Under the pieces are notes generated by a model. The model did no database searches. It was given only the letters and a program-made list of their open reading frames with translations, and was not told the origin of the DNA. A DNA stretch of 64,000 nucleotides from Capsulimonas corticalis (lineage in GTDB: Bacteria > Armatimonadota > Armatimonadia > Armatimonadales > Capsulimonadaceae), in the NCBI RefSeq assembly GCF_003574315.2, contig NZ_AP025739.1:310001-374000 (forward strand), written 5' to 3'. Below are positions 25,953-36,399 of this stretch, one piece after another. Both the position numbers and the translations under genes were made by a program. Each line of letters starts with the position of its first letter. The first letter of the stretch is position 1.

Positions 25953-25993
25953 GAATCGCCGTCCAGGAATGGAGACGACCGATCAGTGGACAA

Positions 25994-28249
25994 CTACGGC
26001 GCCGCCGCAACCGTCCACTGCTGAGTCTGACTGGATGCGCTCACAGTATTCTGGACGGTGAAGCCCTGCGTGTTGACGTCAAGCGCCAATCCCGTGTTCC
26101 GATTGACAAAATGGACATAGCCGCCGGTCAAAACGGTCTCACTCCATTCCTGATTGGTCGTAATAGGGCTGGCGGCGGGCCACTGATAAGCGGGATCGCC
26201 GACAGTGGAAGTTCCCGTTTGCAGGACATATCCAGTATTGGCGTTGACGATACGGTAATAACCGTTGTCGTCGCTGATCAGACGCCACTCCTGGCTCACG
26301 CTGAAGCTCACGTTATCCGCCGCCGCGATCTGCCCCCACGACCCACCCCACTTCGACTGCTGGTAGACATCCATAATCCCGCCAGCGCGGTTCACAAGGC
26401 GGAACTTTGGAATCGGCGTCACTTGCCATTGCTGGGTCTGGCTCGCGGCGTTCTTTGGATTTTGCACGCCCCAGCCACCGGCGACATCCAGCGCCTGACC
26501 GCTGGAGGCGCTGGCGAAGAACTGATAGCCGTCGCCGGTCGGCGTCAGGCTCCACTCTTCATTGGTCCCAATCGGATTATCGAGCGTCCACGGCGTGATA
26601 TGATCGGCCGCCGTGGACGACCATGATTTCAGCGCCTGGCCGGTATTGCCGTTCACCACACGGAATGTACCGTCTGCATTGGACAGAATTTGCCAGAGTG
26701 GGCTCAAAGTCGGAGTGGATGTCGCGCCGGCCATCTGTGTCCAGGCTCCCCCATAGGAAGAATGCTGATAGACGTCTAAAATGGAGCCGCCGCCGCGATT
26801 GGTCAGCAGATACTGGGATTTCGGGTCCGACGCCGCGAACGATCCCCAGGTCTTGAGCGTGGAGATGGGGCTGAAGGTCGGGTATTCATTCAGCGTGGCG
26901 TTGAAGGCTCCCACGCGGAACAGCGAGCCAAAGCCGCCGAGGAAGTTGCTGTTCGCGTAGGTCGGCTCCCACCACATCGCCCCGTCCATCCATTCATACT
27001 GCGCGCACTTGTTGAAGAAATAGGTCGTGAAAGCATTCTGCCGGGAAAGGCTGAACGCCGCGCTTCCTCCGCCCGCCGTGGCGTACTCCACCACGAGCGC
27101 CTGCTTCTTGTACTGCCCCTGGAACGGACCGCTGGCGTAGCGGCCATAGTTCGGGATGATAGTGTTGAAGTACGCCATATCATCCGTGAAGTCCATGCCG
27201 CCGTTGCTTCCATTGAGTTGCGCGTCGTAGTTCGCCTGCGCGCCATCGGTCGGCGTTGTGGGATAGTACGAGAAGCCGAGAATATCCAGAATGTCGCGCA
27301 GGTTGGTGTTGCGGATATTATCGGGAATGATCGTCATGGCGCTGCCCTTGGCGCTGGTCACAGGATCGTAATAAGTCTGCTCGGCGTCGGCGTGCGCGTT
27401 GTTGAAGATCTCGTCGAACAGCCCCCGCGCCCGCCACCCATTGCTGGTCGTGTGAACGCTGAAGCGCGTCGTCGAGTTATCATAACCGGCTTTCGTGATT
27501 TCGTCCTTGGCGGACAAAATCTCCTGCTTCCAGTATCCCGTACATTTCGGCCAGATGCGATAGATCCCGGTGGCCGTGTTGTCGTAAGGGTTGGTGTTCG
27601 CCTGATCGCGCTCCGCTTCGGTATTATTCGGCCCGACGACTTCAAACAGCTGACCGGCTTCATCTTCATTTCCAATGATGATGATATCCGGCTGTATTCC
27701 GGCGTACAGAAACGGATCGAGCATCTGGCGCACCGCCGTATCGATCGCGGTCAGCGTCTGCGTGTAGGTATCGTTCAGCCAGGAGTCGGGAATAAACTGT
27801 CCCTCATTTCCCGCGACATCTTTGGATTGTCCGAGCGTGATGGTCAGAATAACCTTCTGTCCGTTCGCCCGGGCGCGCCGCGCGGCGTCCACCTGCAAAT
27901 CCACGCCGCCATAGTCAAGCCCATAAGACCTCTCCCGCTGGTTGACATTGGTGTTATCGACACTGGGCGTCGTGAAGGCTTGCCCGTAGCTGACAAAGAC
28001 TCGGACGGCATTGAGGCCGCAATTCCCCATCAGCCGCACAGCGTCCGTCGGCTGACCATTAAAATCCAGAAATTGGCGCGAAGGGATGCGCTCAAAACGC
28101 TCCTGCCATCCATAGTCGCCTCCCACATAAGGGAATTTGCGCGTGGTGGGCGCGGGGTTGAAGTCCTGGGCGACCGCGCGCGCCGCCGGTAAAGCGATCA
28201 AGGCAAGCAGCACCGCCGCGCCTCCGATCCAATTCGATTTTGTCCGCAT
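25994..28249 (-). CDS. Secreted GH53-like endo-galactanase with C-terminal RICIN-type domains
   Basis: The 751-residue exported protein has a signal peptide ending ALPAARAVAQ. The GH53 barrel spans about 35-470. The acid/base segment is DIIIIGNEDEAGQ and the nucleophile segment ALVVEYATAGG. GGDYGWQERFE and GLNAVRVFVSYGQ are typical family strands. Residues 490-750 hold two beta-trefoil (CBM13/RICIN-like) modules with repeats of the form QxW and VNxNTGxxL. Family enzymes cut beta-1,4-galactan side chains of pectin. AAGGAGAAGAG precedes the ATG. It is downstream of a prepilin-like gene on the same strand. Confidence 0.9.
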   Translation of the reverse strand: MRTKSNWIGGAAVLLALIALPAARAVAQDFNPAPTTRKFPYVGGDYGWQERFERIPSRQFLDFNGQPTDAVRLMGNCGLNAVRVFVSYGQAFTTPSVDNTNVNQRERSYGLDYGGVDLQVDAARRARANGQKVILTITLGQSKDVAGNEGQFIPDSWLNDTYTQTLTAIDTAVRQMLDPFLYAGIQPDIIIIGNEDEAGQLFEVVGPNNTEAERDQANTNPYDNTATGIYRIWPKCTGYWKQEILSAKDEITKAGYDNSTTRFSVHTTSNGWRARGLFDEIFNNAHADAEQTYYDPVTSAKGSAMTIIPDNIRNTNLRDILDILGFSYYPTTPTDGAQANYDAQLNGSNGGMDFTDDMAYFNTIIPNYGRYASGPFQGQYKKQALVVEYATAGGGSAAFSLSRQNAFTTYFFNKCAQYEWMDGAMWWEPTYANSNFLGGFGSLFRVGAFNATLNEYPTFSPISTLKTWGSFAASDPKSQYLLTNRGGGSILDVYQHSSYGGAWTQMAGATSTPTLSPLWQILSNADGTFRVVNGNTGQALKSWSSTAADHITPWTLDNPIGTNEEWSLTPTGDGYQFFASASSGQALDVAGGWGVQNPKNAASQTQQWQVTPIPKFRLVNRAGGIMDVYQQSKWGGSWGQIAAADNVSFSVSQEWRLISDDNGYYRIVNANTGYVLQTGTSTVGDPAYQWPAASPITTNQEWSETVLTGGYVHFVNRNTGLALDVNTQGFTVQNTVSASSQTQQWTVAAAP

Positions 28250-28298
28250 CTCTTCTCCTTTGAATTACGAACCCAGCAAGACGATCAAGTGATTACAA

Positions 28299-29075
28299 TC
28301 ACTTACAAACGTCGGGCTTGGTCAGGAACCAGTTGCAGGGGTTCCCATTTCTGTCCAGGCTCGACTTGGAGCTTTTGACGTGACCATCGTAGTACAGAAA
28401 GTTAGCGGAGTCCGTGTGGCGCAGAGCCGGCGCGCCAGGGTTCGGATGACCGTCCCAGGTTGTGCCGGCGAACGACCCGCTGTAATCCGTGAAGTGGGCG
28501 CTGAAGAGATTCGCCCAGCCGGAGGTGCCAGTGTTCCAGTCTCCATTTTTGGCGTCCACGACCTCGATCGTACTCGCCGGACTTTCCACAATAGCGTCCG
28601 GAATCCCTGAGGCGTCCCAGGCGGTTGGGACGCCGACCGCCACGTTGTTAGCGGCGACGATGCAGTTATAGGCGTAATCGGTATTCGGCGCGTCCTGATT
28701 GTCGACCGTTCCGGAGAACGCCCAGTTGTTGCCGTACTCGTTCGGACGGATATGGTCGGTCTGATCGGGGCAAAGGTAGACCGCCGCGCTCTTAGTGTAC
28801 GGGTAAAGCAGTTCCATCCAAAGAATGCGACCCGTGTTCGTGGCGTCGTATTTATACGCCCCGCTGTAGACTTCGTCGTTGTCCTGGTTGTACTGCATCT
28901 CCGCCAGACCGATCTGTTTGAGATTGGACTCGCAGCTGATTTGCCGCGCCTTTTCCCGCGCCTTGGCGAAGACTGGGAAGAGAATCGCCGCAAGAATTGC
29001 AATTATTACAATTACAACTAATAGTTCAATGAGAGTAAATCCCTGCCGCTCGCGCTGAGAATGAAATGGATGCAT
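28299..29075 (-). CDS. Prepilin-type N-terminal cleavage/methylation protein (DUF1559-like), third copy
   Basis: The 258-residue protein has the leader [28 protein letters not shown] and the common [19 protein letters not shown], then an Asn/Tyr-rich body and the signature [18 protein letters not shown]. The start at 29075 has AGGAG upstream; an in-frame start at 29129 does not. It is immediately upstream of the GH53 gene and has no lipoprotein partner, unlike the other two copies. Three members in one window, each beside glycoside hydrolase genes, suggests a link with carbohydrate at the cell surface. Confidence 0.91.
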   Translation of the reverse strand: MHPFHSQRERQGFTLIELLVVIVIIAILAAILFPVFAKAREKARQISCESNLKQIGLAEMQYNQDNDEVYSGAYKYDATNTGRILWMELLYPYTKSAAVYLCPDQTDHIRPNEYGNNWAFSGTVDNQDAPNTDYAYNCIVAANNVAVGVPTAWDASGIPDAIVESPASTIEVVDAKNGDWNTGTSGWANLFSAHFTDYSGSFAGTTWDGHPNPGAPALRHTDSANFLYYDGHVKSSKSSLDRNGNPCNWFLTKPDVCK

Positions 29076-29264
29076 GGCTTGACTCCTAATTGATCGATAA
29101 GAATGGGGCAATAGCGTCCGATCGAGCAACTGTCACAATTATAACATTTGCACGGCGGAAGGGAAGTTATGATACGCTCACAAACATACGAAAAATGATC
29201 GTTTCATCCCTTGCGGTTTCCGCGAGGGATGAAACGAGTTCCGGCGGCATTTGCCGCAGCGGCG

Positions 29265-31508
29265 CTATTTTACGGCTTCGATCCCGACATCGATCCCCTG
29301 GCCGCCGGTCGTGTTGTGGCAGTGAACGGCGAGGACGTTTTTGCCGGGCTTGAGCGCGGCGCGGGCAGCGTCGGACATCGGCAGTTTGGCGTAATCCCCC
29401 GAGTATCCTTTGACGGAGGCGGCGAGGACGCCGTTGACGTAGATTTCGGCGTCTTCATCGTGCACGGCGAGGATGACAAGCTTCGCGGGAATTGCGGTCG
29501 GCAGCGTCACTTCCCGGCGCGCCCAGATATCCGCCGTCGTCCACTCGGTACGGGCGTCGTTGATATTATGACCAAGCACGCCTTTGCCGGTTTTCCAGGA
29601 GGAGACGTCGAAGGCGAGGCCGGCCCAATCGCCGGCGGGTTGGTCCGTCGTATAACGATACTCTTGTCCTTCGCCCTGTGACGTGGGAACCAGCGGCGGG
29701 TTGGGATCGGGCGGAAGCGCGAGAAACTCGCCTTTGTTCGCCGCCGCGACGATTTTGGCGTCAGGCTTTACGATCGCCCGATCGTAAGTCATCAGGCCGT
29801 TGATCTCCTGCTCAACGTCCGTGAGTTGAGTATAGACGACGGCGCTCGTTCCGCGGTCCTCTTTGAGCTGATAGGCGGTCTTGAGCAGATCCTGATAGCG
29901 TTTCGTCACCAGCCAGCCCGAGCCGAGGACGGAGCCGTACCCCATGACGTCATTGTTCCAGCGGTGACCGTCCACGCTCATCGTCACGCCGCCGAACTCA
30001 CCGTTCACGGCGGCGCGCGTCGCCTCGGGCTTCTCGGACCACGGGCCGGGATAGGCGTGCGTGTCCAGAATATCGCCGCACTTCTTGTCGGTCCAGCCGC
30101 TCGCGTTATTGATCAGGCGTGTGGGGTCCAGAACGCGCGTCGCGGCGACGACGGCCTCGGTGTCATGCTGCCCCCATCCTTCATTGAACGTGGTCCAGAC
30201 GACAATCGAGGGGTGGCTATAGAGCGAAGCAATCTCGCGCTCCCACTCGGTCATCCATTGCTTCTTGGTCGGCTCGTCCAGATCGCCGAACGCCTGCGGC
30301 ATATCCTGCCAGACGAGCACGCCGAGCCTGTCCGCCCAGTAGTACCAACGGTCGGGCTCGACTTTGGCGTGCTTGCGCAGAAGGTTAAATCCGAAGCCTT
30401 TCGCCGCTTCGATATCGGACTTCAGCGCGGCGTCCGTTGGCGCCGTGTAGATCCCGTCCGGCCAGTAACCCTGGTCCAGCGCGCCGACTTCAAAGACGAA
30501 TTTGTTATTGAGGAAGATCCGCTGGCGGCCCTGCGTGTCTTTTCCGAGTGAGATCTTCCGGAGGGCGGCGTAGCTGTAGACCGTATCGACGGCTTTACCG
30601 CCCTGAGTGAGCGAGATTTTGAGACTGTAAAGATGGGGATCGTCGGGCGTCCATACATGCGGTGACGACAGCGTCAGGGGCAAATCCTTGCCGACGTCTC
30701 CCACCGAAATCAAGAGCGGCGTCGCACCGTCCATGAGCGTCACTTTGGCGCGGACGCCCGCGCCGACGGCCTCGACATTCAGGCGGATCATCTTAGCGTC
30801 GAGATCCGGCGTGATCTTGAGGCGCGTGATGTGGGCGGCGACGGCGACCGGCTCCAGCCAGACGGTTTGCCAGATCCCGGTCGCCGCCGTATAAAAGATG
30901 CCGCCCGGATTCAAGCGCTGCTTGCCGATGACCTGTGCGTTCGGCTTGTTGGCGATCACGGGATTCCAGGCGGACACGACGATTTCATTTTGTCCCGGCC
31001 GGATCGCCCCCGTGATATCGATCTCAAACGGATCGAAGCCGCCTTTGTGCGCCATCATATTCCTGCCATTGACCGATACCATACTGTCCCAGTTGACGGC
31101 GCCGAAGTGCAGCAGGACTCGCTGCTCCCGCCAATCGCTGGGAACCACAAACGACCGTCGATACCAGAGGCGATGACCGGACGGCGTGGTTTTGCCGACG
31201 CCGGAGAGCGCCGATTCATAGGGATACGGCACGAGGATCTTGCCCGCGTACGCCGCCGGCGGCGCGCTCGCATCCTGGGCGCTCAGCGCATAATCCCAGG
31301 GGCCGTTCAGACTGAGCCATTTTCCTCGCAGCATCTGCGGCCTTGGATATTCCGGCAGCGGACTGGTCGCGGAGACATCTTTATCCCACCGCGTCGGCAT
31401 CTTGCCGCCCGAAACCTGCGCCGCCGCCGGCGTGTCCACGCCATGCCTGCACCCGATCAGGGCGAACACGCCGGCGAGGGCGAAGAAAAATTGTGTTGTT
31501 TGTTTCAT
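29265..31508 (-). CDS. Lipoprotein glycoside hydrolase family 2 (beta-galactosidase/beta-glucuronidase type)
   Basis: The 747-residue protein has a lipobox FALIGC after a hydrophobic segment, so it is likely surface- or periplasm-anchored. GH2 domain order is visible: a jelly-roll (LRGKWLSLNGPWDYAL... WYRRSFVVP, about 45-200), an immunoglobulin-like domain (about 200-310), then the barrel with VFEVGALDQGYWPDG, the acid/base VVWTTFNEGWGQ and the nucleophile in VNGEFGG. A galactose-binding-like domain ends the protein. The start is uncertain (31508 or 31526); 31508 gives the cleaner signal. It follows the GH92 gene on the same strand. Confidence 0.9.
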   Translation of the reverse strand: MKQTTQFFFALAGVFALIGCRHGVDTPAAAQVSGGKMPTRWDKDVSATSPLPEYPRPQMLRGKWLSLNGPWDYALSAQDASAPPAAYAGKILVPYPYESALSGVGKTTPSGHRLWYRRSFVVPSDWREQRVLLHFGAVNWDSMVSVNGRNMMAHKGGFDPFEIDITGAIRPGQNEIVVSAWNPVIANKPNAQVIGKQRLNPGGIFYTAATGIWQTVWLEPVAVAAHITRLKITPDLDAKMIRLNVEAVGAGVRAKVTLMDGATPLLISVGDVGKDLPLTLSSPHVWTPDDPHLYSLKISLTQGGKAVDTVYSYAALRKISLGKDTQGRQRIFLNNKFVFEVGALDQGYWPDGIYTAPTDAALKSDIEAAKGFGFNLLRKHAKVEPDRWYYWADRLGVLVWQDMPQAFGDLDEPTKKQWMTEWEREIASLYSHPSIVVWTTFNEGWGQHDTEAVVAATRVLDPTRLINNASGWTDKKCGDILDTHAYPGPWSEKPEATRAAVNGEFGGVTMSVDGHRWNNDVMGYGSVLGSGWLVTKRYQDLLKTAYQLKEDRGTSAVVYTQLTDVEQEINGLMTYDRAIVKPDAKIVAAANKGEFLALPPDPNPPLVPTSQGEGQEYRYTTDQPAGDWAGLAFDVSSWKTGKGVLGHNINDARTEWTTADIWARREVTLPTAIPAKLVILAVHDEDAEIYVNGVLAASVKGYSGDYAKLPMSDAARAALKPGKNVLAVHCHNTTGGQGIDVGIEAVK

Positions 31509-31611
31509 GGATTTGCAGCCGATCATGGATAGGGAGGATCAAGAGTATTTCTTGAGCCACCAGTATAACACGCCGAAGTTTTTCGCGGGAAGCAACCACA
31601 TGCTCATAAGC

Positions 31612-33909
31612 TTATGGTTTTTGATCGAAAGGCGGCCCTGACGGTCCCGAGAACGACGGCGGGGCGTCCGCCGTTTTTGTTCCCCACACTTTGTTCGGCG
31701 TTCCCGACACGACATAATCCAGGCGCGCGCCCTTGCCGACGAGAGCCTTGTCCATTCCAAGCCAGGGGCTGTCGTAAGGTTTGCCGTTGAGACGCAGCGA
31801 TTGGATGTATGCGCCCGCGCCTTTGGCGTGGATCCGTAATGTCTTTCCGCCTGGCAGGTCGATGTCGGCGCGGGCGAATATTGGCGCGGAGAGGGTGAAG
31901 CCGCCGACGCCCGGAATGGCGGGGTTGAGACCGAGCGCGGAGAAGGCGTAGAGGGCGGACATGGTTCCCACGTCGTCGTTTCCGACGTAGCCGTTGGGGA
32001 TATCTCGGAACTGCGCCATGAACTTGCCGACAATCGCCTGCGCCTTCCAGGGCGCGCCGATCCAGTTGTAAAGGTAGGGCGCCTGCATCGTCGGCTCGTT
32101 GCCAAGCCAGTAGTGCGGCGCGCCCGTCGCCCAGCCTTCGATCACGATCGGATTGAAGAACTGGTCCAGACGCGCTCGCGTCGCCGCCGGGCCGCCCATC
32201 AGCGCGATCAGGCGGGCATAGTTGTGCGGCGTCAGCCAGGTGTACTGCGCCGAGCAGCCTTCCGTGAAACCGCGCTGGGTATTCGGGCGAAACTCTCCGT
32301 CCCAGCTCCCGTCGGCCAATCGGCTCTGCGCGTAGCCGACCTTCGGATTGAACACATGGAAACTGTTCTGCGACCGCGCCAGAAACTTGCGATAATTGGC
32401 GCGATCTCCCGCCGCCAGGCAGATGCGAGCGATGGCGAAATCCGAGATCGCCAGCTCCAGTGTCTCCGAGGCGCCGCGCGGCGTCCAGCCAAGCTTCATA
32501 TAGTCGTCAACGCCCCACCACGCGCCGCCGTCGCCGCAGCGCATCTGATGTGTCGCGGTCAGGATCATGCGTTCTTTGGCGAGGCCGAGATCGAATGCCC
32601 GGCCGCCGTACGCATAGACATTCGCGATAAACGGATCGGCGCAATAGCAGCCCATGCAGCCGGTATCGTTGTTGTTGAGCGGCCAAGTCGGCAGCCCCCC
32701 GCCGGGCGCCTGGACCGACGCCAGCAGGAGCGACTGCGCCATGTCCGACGCGCGGCCCGGCGCGAGCAGCGTTTGCAGCGCGGCGGTGCTGCGATAGGTG
32801 TCCCACAGCGAAAACGTCGCGTAGAGATGATGACCGGGCTTCACCCGGTGCGTCTTTCGGTCAAACCCAATGTACTCGCCATTCACATCATCAAAGATGT
32901 TCGGCTGAAGCGCGTTATGATAGAGCGCGGTGTAAAACGAACGATACGCGTGCGGCGCCCCGCCCTCCACACGCATACGCCCTAAAAGCGCGTTCCATGC
33001 GCGGCGCGCCGCCGCGCGGACGCCGTCAAAATCCCAATTCGGAATCTCCCGGCGCAGGTTGGCGCGGGCGTTTTCGACGCTGACGTAAGAAATCGCAACG
33101 CGCATCTGGACGCGGCGGCGAGAGGCGCAGTTGAACTGAACGTAAGCCGCGCCGTCCGCCCCGCCCGCTTGCGCCGCCCCGTCGCGTCTCCGATCGCCGG
33201 TCCAAACGCCATAAGCGGCCATCGGCGTATCGAACCGCGCGGCGAAGTACACCCGGTAGGGATGGGATTTCAGATGGAAGGGTGCGTCGCCGAAGTCGCA
33301 GCCCGCCGCCCATCCCGAGATTTCGCGCCCGTTCGGATCGATCGTGAGATGCGAATCGGAGATGGCCGTGCCGCAGCTGGACGGGCAAAAGAGGAGGTTC
33401 GCCTTGGAGGTTACGGGATAGTCCACCTGGACGATGGAGGAGCGCGCTGCCGACGCGATGGAGACTACGGCTCCGTATGTCTCCAGCGGAACTTGAAAGA
33501 AGCCCGGAGACGCACGCTGGCGCTCGCTGGCGAACGCCGACTGATAAGCCTCTCGATGGCCGAGGGGCGATGCGTTCAGATCCCCCGTGCAGACCGTGAA
33601 CGGCAGGTCCTGGGCGGCGTGCAGGCCAACGCCGCTGACGTGAGTCAGCGCGAAGCTGACGATATGCTTGCCTTCGTACTGGTAGCCGGAGCGCGACTCG
33701 CCGCCGCCGTAATCGTGAAAGGCCGTACTGGGACCAGGCGAGATCATCCCGAACGGCGCCTGCGCGCCGGGATAAGTCGCTCCGGCGCCGCTCGTCCCGA
33801 TAAAGGGATCGACCCATCGCGCGAAATCGCGCTCCGGCGCCGCGCCCGCACAGGGAGCGCCCAGCAAGACGCCGCCAAAGAACAGCAGCGCCAGCATTTT
33901 GATCGACAA
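31612..33909 (-). CDS. Secreted alpha-mannosidase, glycoside hydrolase family 92
   Basis: The 765-residue exported enzyme has a signal sequence MLALLFFGGVLLGAPCAGA. GH92 signatures are VDPFIGTSGAGATYPGAQAP, PFGMISPGPS and HVSGVG at the N-terminal sandwich, then the (alpha/alpha)6 barrel with YHNALQPNIF, ATFSLWDTYRS, EGCSAQYTWL and IPNGYVGNDDVGTMSA. The catalytic acid and base lie in such regions in the family. The start is taken at TTG 33909, with AGGAG at 33925-33921; ATG at 33897 is the alternative. A much longer frame to 34239 would run into the divergent gene's leader. It removes alpha-mannose with Ca2+. Divergent from a diguanylate cyclase gene. Confidence 0.9.
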   Translation of the reverse strand: MSIKMLALLFFGGVLLGAPCAGAAPERDFARWVDPFIGTSGAGATYPGAQAPFGMISPGPSTAFHDYGGGESRSGYQYEGKHIVSFALTHVSGVGLHAAQDLPFTVCTGDLNASPLGHREAYQSAFASERQRASPGFFQVPLETYGAVVSIASAARSSIVQVDYPVTSKANLLFCPSSCGTAISDSHLTIDPNGREISGWAAGCDFGDAPFHLKSHPYRVYFAARFDTPMAAYGVWTGDRRRDGAAQAGGADGAAYVQFNCASRRRVQMRVAISYVSVENARANLRREIPNWDFDGVRAAARRAWNALLGRMRVEGGAPHAYRSFYTALYHNALQPNIFDDVNGEYIGFDRKTHRVKPGHHLYATFSLWDTYRSTAALQTLLAPGRASDMAQSLLLASVQAPGGGLPTWPLNNNDTGCMGCYCADPFIANVYAYGGRAFDLGLAKERMILTATHQMRCGDGGAWWGVDDYMKLGWTPRGASETLELAISDFAIARICLAAGDRANYRKFLARSQNSFHVFNPKVGYAQSRLADGSWDGEFRPNTQRGFTEGCSAQYTWLTPHNYARLIALMGGPAATRARLDQFFNPIVIEGWATGAPHYWLGNEPTMQAPYLYNWIGAPWKAQAIVGKFMAQFRDIPNGYVGNDDVGTMSALYAFSALGLNPAIPGVGGFTLSAPIFARADIDLPGGKTLRIHAKGAGAYIQSLRLNGKPYDSPWLGMDKALVGKGARLDYVVSGTPNKVWGTKTADAPPSFSGPSGPPFDQKP

Positions 33910-34171
33910 ATCCGTAATCGCTCCTTGCTTTTCAACAATAAAACTAAGTTTTTCCATCATACAGGAAAGCGCCAAATGCGTCAAGCATATTTTATGAAAT
34001 GAGGCGAGAGGCGAAGCCAATTGTGGAATAATCGTAGTGCGCCATATGGAGTTTCGTTGGAGAATCCCAACCGTCCTGCCGAAAATATTCCTAAGACGAG
34101 AATGCGCCGGACTCCGAGGAGACCCCCAGCCATACGCCATACCGTCGCGAAGAATTTGCTCGATCTCAAAG

Positions 34172-36319
34172 ATGGCCCCGTTCGATATGAGTGCATTGGA
34201 AAAACTAACGCTCGCCGCCGCCCCTTCCCATATCCGCAAGTCTCACTATATCGTGGGCAAGAAACGGCGATCGGCCATGGATGACGCCGCGCGCGCCGCC
34301 GCCCTCGCCGCCGCCGCCAGCGTCGCCATCAGCAGCTGCGACTTGGACGGCATGATCACCAGCTGGAACGCCGCCGCAGAGCGCCTCTACGGCTATTCCG
34401 CCGCCGAGATGATCGGGCAGCCGCAGACCATTCTCCTGCCCGAAGGCGACGATCCCTTCGAGGGTGGCCTGGCGCAATCTGTGGTGAGAAATGGTCCGAT
34501 CGAGAACCTGGAAGTGGCGCGCCGGCATAAGAGCGGAAAACTCTTCCATGCCTCGCTGACCCTTTCGGCGATCTACAATACGGGCGGCGTGGCGGTCGGC
34601 GTCTGCGCCGTCAGCCGCGATATCACGCAAAACAAGCGCGCCGAGGAGGCGCTCGCCGAAAGCGAGGTCCGTCTGCGCCGCCTCAGCGACGCCGCGTTCG
34701 AGGGGATCGCCGTCAGCCAGAACGGCTGCATCGCCGACGCCAACGCCGCCTTTATCGCCCTGTTTGGTTATGACGGCCTGGAGGAAGTCATCGGGAAGAT
34801 CGCCAGTGACTTCGCCGCGTCCGAAGCGAAGAAGCTCATCTCACAAAAGCACAACGAAGGCAACGAACAGGTTTACGAGGCGCTTTGCCAGCGCAAAGAC
34901 GGCTCCACATTCCATGCCGAGCTTCGCGGGCGTCAGATCCTATGGAAGGGCGGCTACGCCCGCGTGACCGCGGTCCAGGATATCAGCGCGCGCAAGGAAG
35001 CCGAAGACGCCTTGCGGCGAAGCGAAGCGCGGCTGACGGAAGCGCAGCGCGTCGCCAAAATGGGAAGCTGGGAATACGACGTGGCGACGGGCGGAATTTC
35101 ATGGTCGGAGGAGCTATTTCGGCTTTTCGAATTCGATCCCGCATCTCGAGAGCCGAATTACAACGCCTTTCTCGCACTGATCCATCCCGATGACGCCGCC
35201 CAAGTCGTCGAATGGACGAATCGCGCGATCAAACATGGCGAAGGCTACGAAATCGATCTGCGGCGCGCCCCCACGGGCCGGCCGCCGCAGTGGTTTCACG
35301 CGGTCGGCGTCGTCGTGAAAGACGACACAGGGAAAGTCGTGCGACTGACCGGCACGCTCACGGATATCACGGAGCGCGTTCTTTCGGAAGAGCGGTTTCG
35401 GGTGCTGTTTGAGTATTCGTCCGACGCGCATCTGCTCTTTGACGAGACCGGGGTAATCGACTGCAACAACGCGGCGATCGCGATGCTCCGATGCACGAAT
35501 AAAAACGAGCTGCTCGCGCTGCATCCGGCGGTGCTTTCCCCCAAGCTCCAGCCCGATGGGCAGCGTTCGGATCGGAAATGCCTGGAGATGGACCGCCTGG
35601 CGTGGGAAAACGGATACCATCGCTTTGAGTGGATCCATCGGAAAATGGATGGCGAAGAGTTTCCCGTGGAGGTGACCCTGACGCCCGTCACTCTGCGCGA
35701 TCGCCCAGTCATGCTTGTCGTTTGGCACGACCTCACCGAACGCAAGCAGGCGGAGCAGCAGATCAAGGACTACGCCATCGTTCTCGAGTTTCAGAAAAAA
35801 CAACTGGAAAGCGCGAACATCGCTCTGTCGCTGCTGGCGACGACGGATGGTCTGACCGGCCTGAAGAATCACCGCGCCTTCCAGGAGCGTCTGACCGACG
35901 AGATGCATCTTGCGGCGCGTTACGACCAGCCGACCTCCGTGGTGATGCTGGATGTGGACCATTTCAAGCAGTTCAACGATACCTATGGACACCCCGAGGG
36001 CGATGAAGTCCTGCGGCTGGCCTCCCGGATTTTGCTGGAGAACGCCCGCGCGGACGACTTCATCGCGCGTTACGGCGGAGAGGAGTTCGTGCTGCTCCTT
36101 CCGCAAACCGACGGGCGCGGCGCGGCCGCCATCGCCGAACGGATACGCGGGGCGTTCGAGCGCGCCGCCTGGAGCAAGCGGCAGGTCACGGTCAGCGTCG
36201 GGGTTTCCACGGTGAACGCGGGAAACGCCGGGGAGGGCGACCTGGTGACTCAGGCCGACAAGGCGCTCTACAAGTCCAAACAAGCGGGAAGAAACTGTGT
36301 CACAATGTACTCTGGATAG
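34172..36319 (+). CDS. PAS-GGDEF sensor diguanylate cyclase, paralogue of the 16971-20372 protein
   Basis: The roughly 715-residue protein has four PAS domains (about 35-155, 160-280, 285-400, 405-530) and a GGDEF domain (about 550-715). The active site GGEEF is preceded by inhibitory-site residues RADD five positions upstream, so it should make c-di-GMP under feedback. The second PAS (LRRLSDAAFEGIAVSQNG) and the last (SEERFRVLFEYSSDAHLLFD) are near matches of the larger cyclase. No membrane segment is seen. The start is uncertain: ATG at 34172, 34187 or 34277, all without a strong Shine-Dalgarno. Confidence 0.9.
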   Translation: MAPFDMSALEKLTLAAAPSHIRKSHYIVGKKRRSAMDDAARAAALAAAASVAISSCDLDGMITSWNAAAERLYGYSAAEMIGQPQTILLPEGDDPFEGGLAQSVVRNGPIENLEVARRHKSGKLFHASLTLSAIYNTGGVAVGVCAVSRDITQNKRAEEALAESEVRLRRLSDAAFEGIAVSQNGCIADANAAFIALFGYDGLEEVIGKIASDFAASEAKKLISQKHNEGNEQVYEALCQRKDGSTFHAELRGRQILWKGGYARVTAVQDISARKEAEDALRRSEARLTEAQRVAKMGSWEYDVATGGISWSEELFRLFEFDPASREPNYNAFLALIHPDDAAQVVEWTNRAIKHGEGYEIDLRRAPTGRPPQWFHAVGVVVKDDTGKVVRLTGTLTDITERVLSEERFRVLFEYSSDAHLLFDETGVIDCNNAAIAMLRCTNKNELLALHPAVLSPKLQPDGQRSDRKCLEMDRLAWENGYHRFEWIHRKMDGEEFPVEVTLTPVTLRDRPVMLVVWHDLTERKQAEQQIKDYAIVLEFQKKQLESANIALSLLATTDGLTGLKNHRAFQERLTDEMHLAARYDQPTSVVMLDVDHFKQFNDTYGHPEGDEVLRLASRILLENARADDFIARYGGEEFVLLLPQTDGRGAAAIAERIRGAFERAAWSKRQVTVSVGVSTVNAGNAGEGDLVTQADKALYKSKQAGRNCVTMYSG

Positions 36320-36382
36320 GAGATTGAGAGCCTTGCGGCGAGAATAGCGCTCAAAGTCTCCCAACGCAGTCGAGTCTTCGGT

Positions 36383-36388
36383 TATAAT
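36383..36388 (+). promoter_or_regulatory. -10 element before the PAS/ATPase gene
   Basis: TATAAT at 36383-36388 with no convincing -35. It would start transcription near 36395, five bases before ATG 36400 but 62 before GTG 36457. Confidence 0.45.
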
Positions 36389-36399
36389 AGCGATACATT

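Noticed and set aside
31612-34239. Longer start (34239) for the GH92 gene
   Set aside because: The extra N-terminus has no signal or domain and would overlap the divergent gene's leader. A TTG with AGGAG just before the signal peptide fits better.
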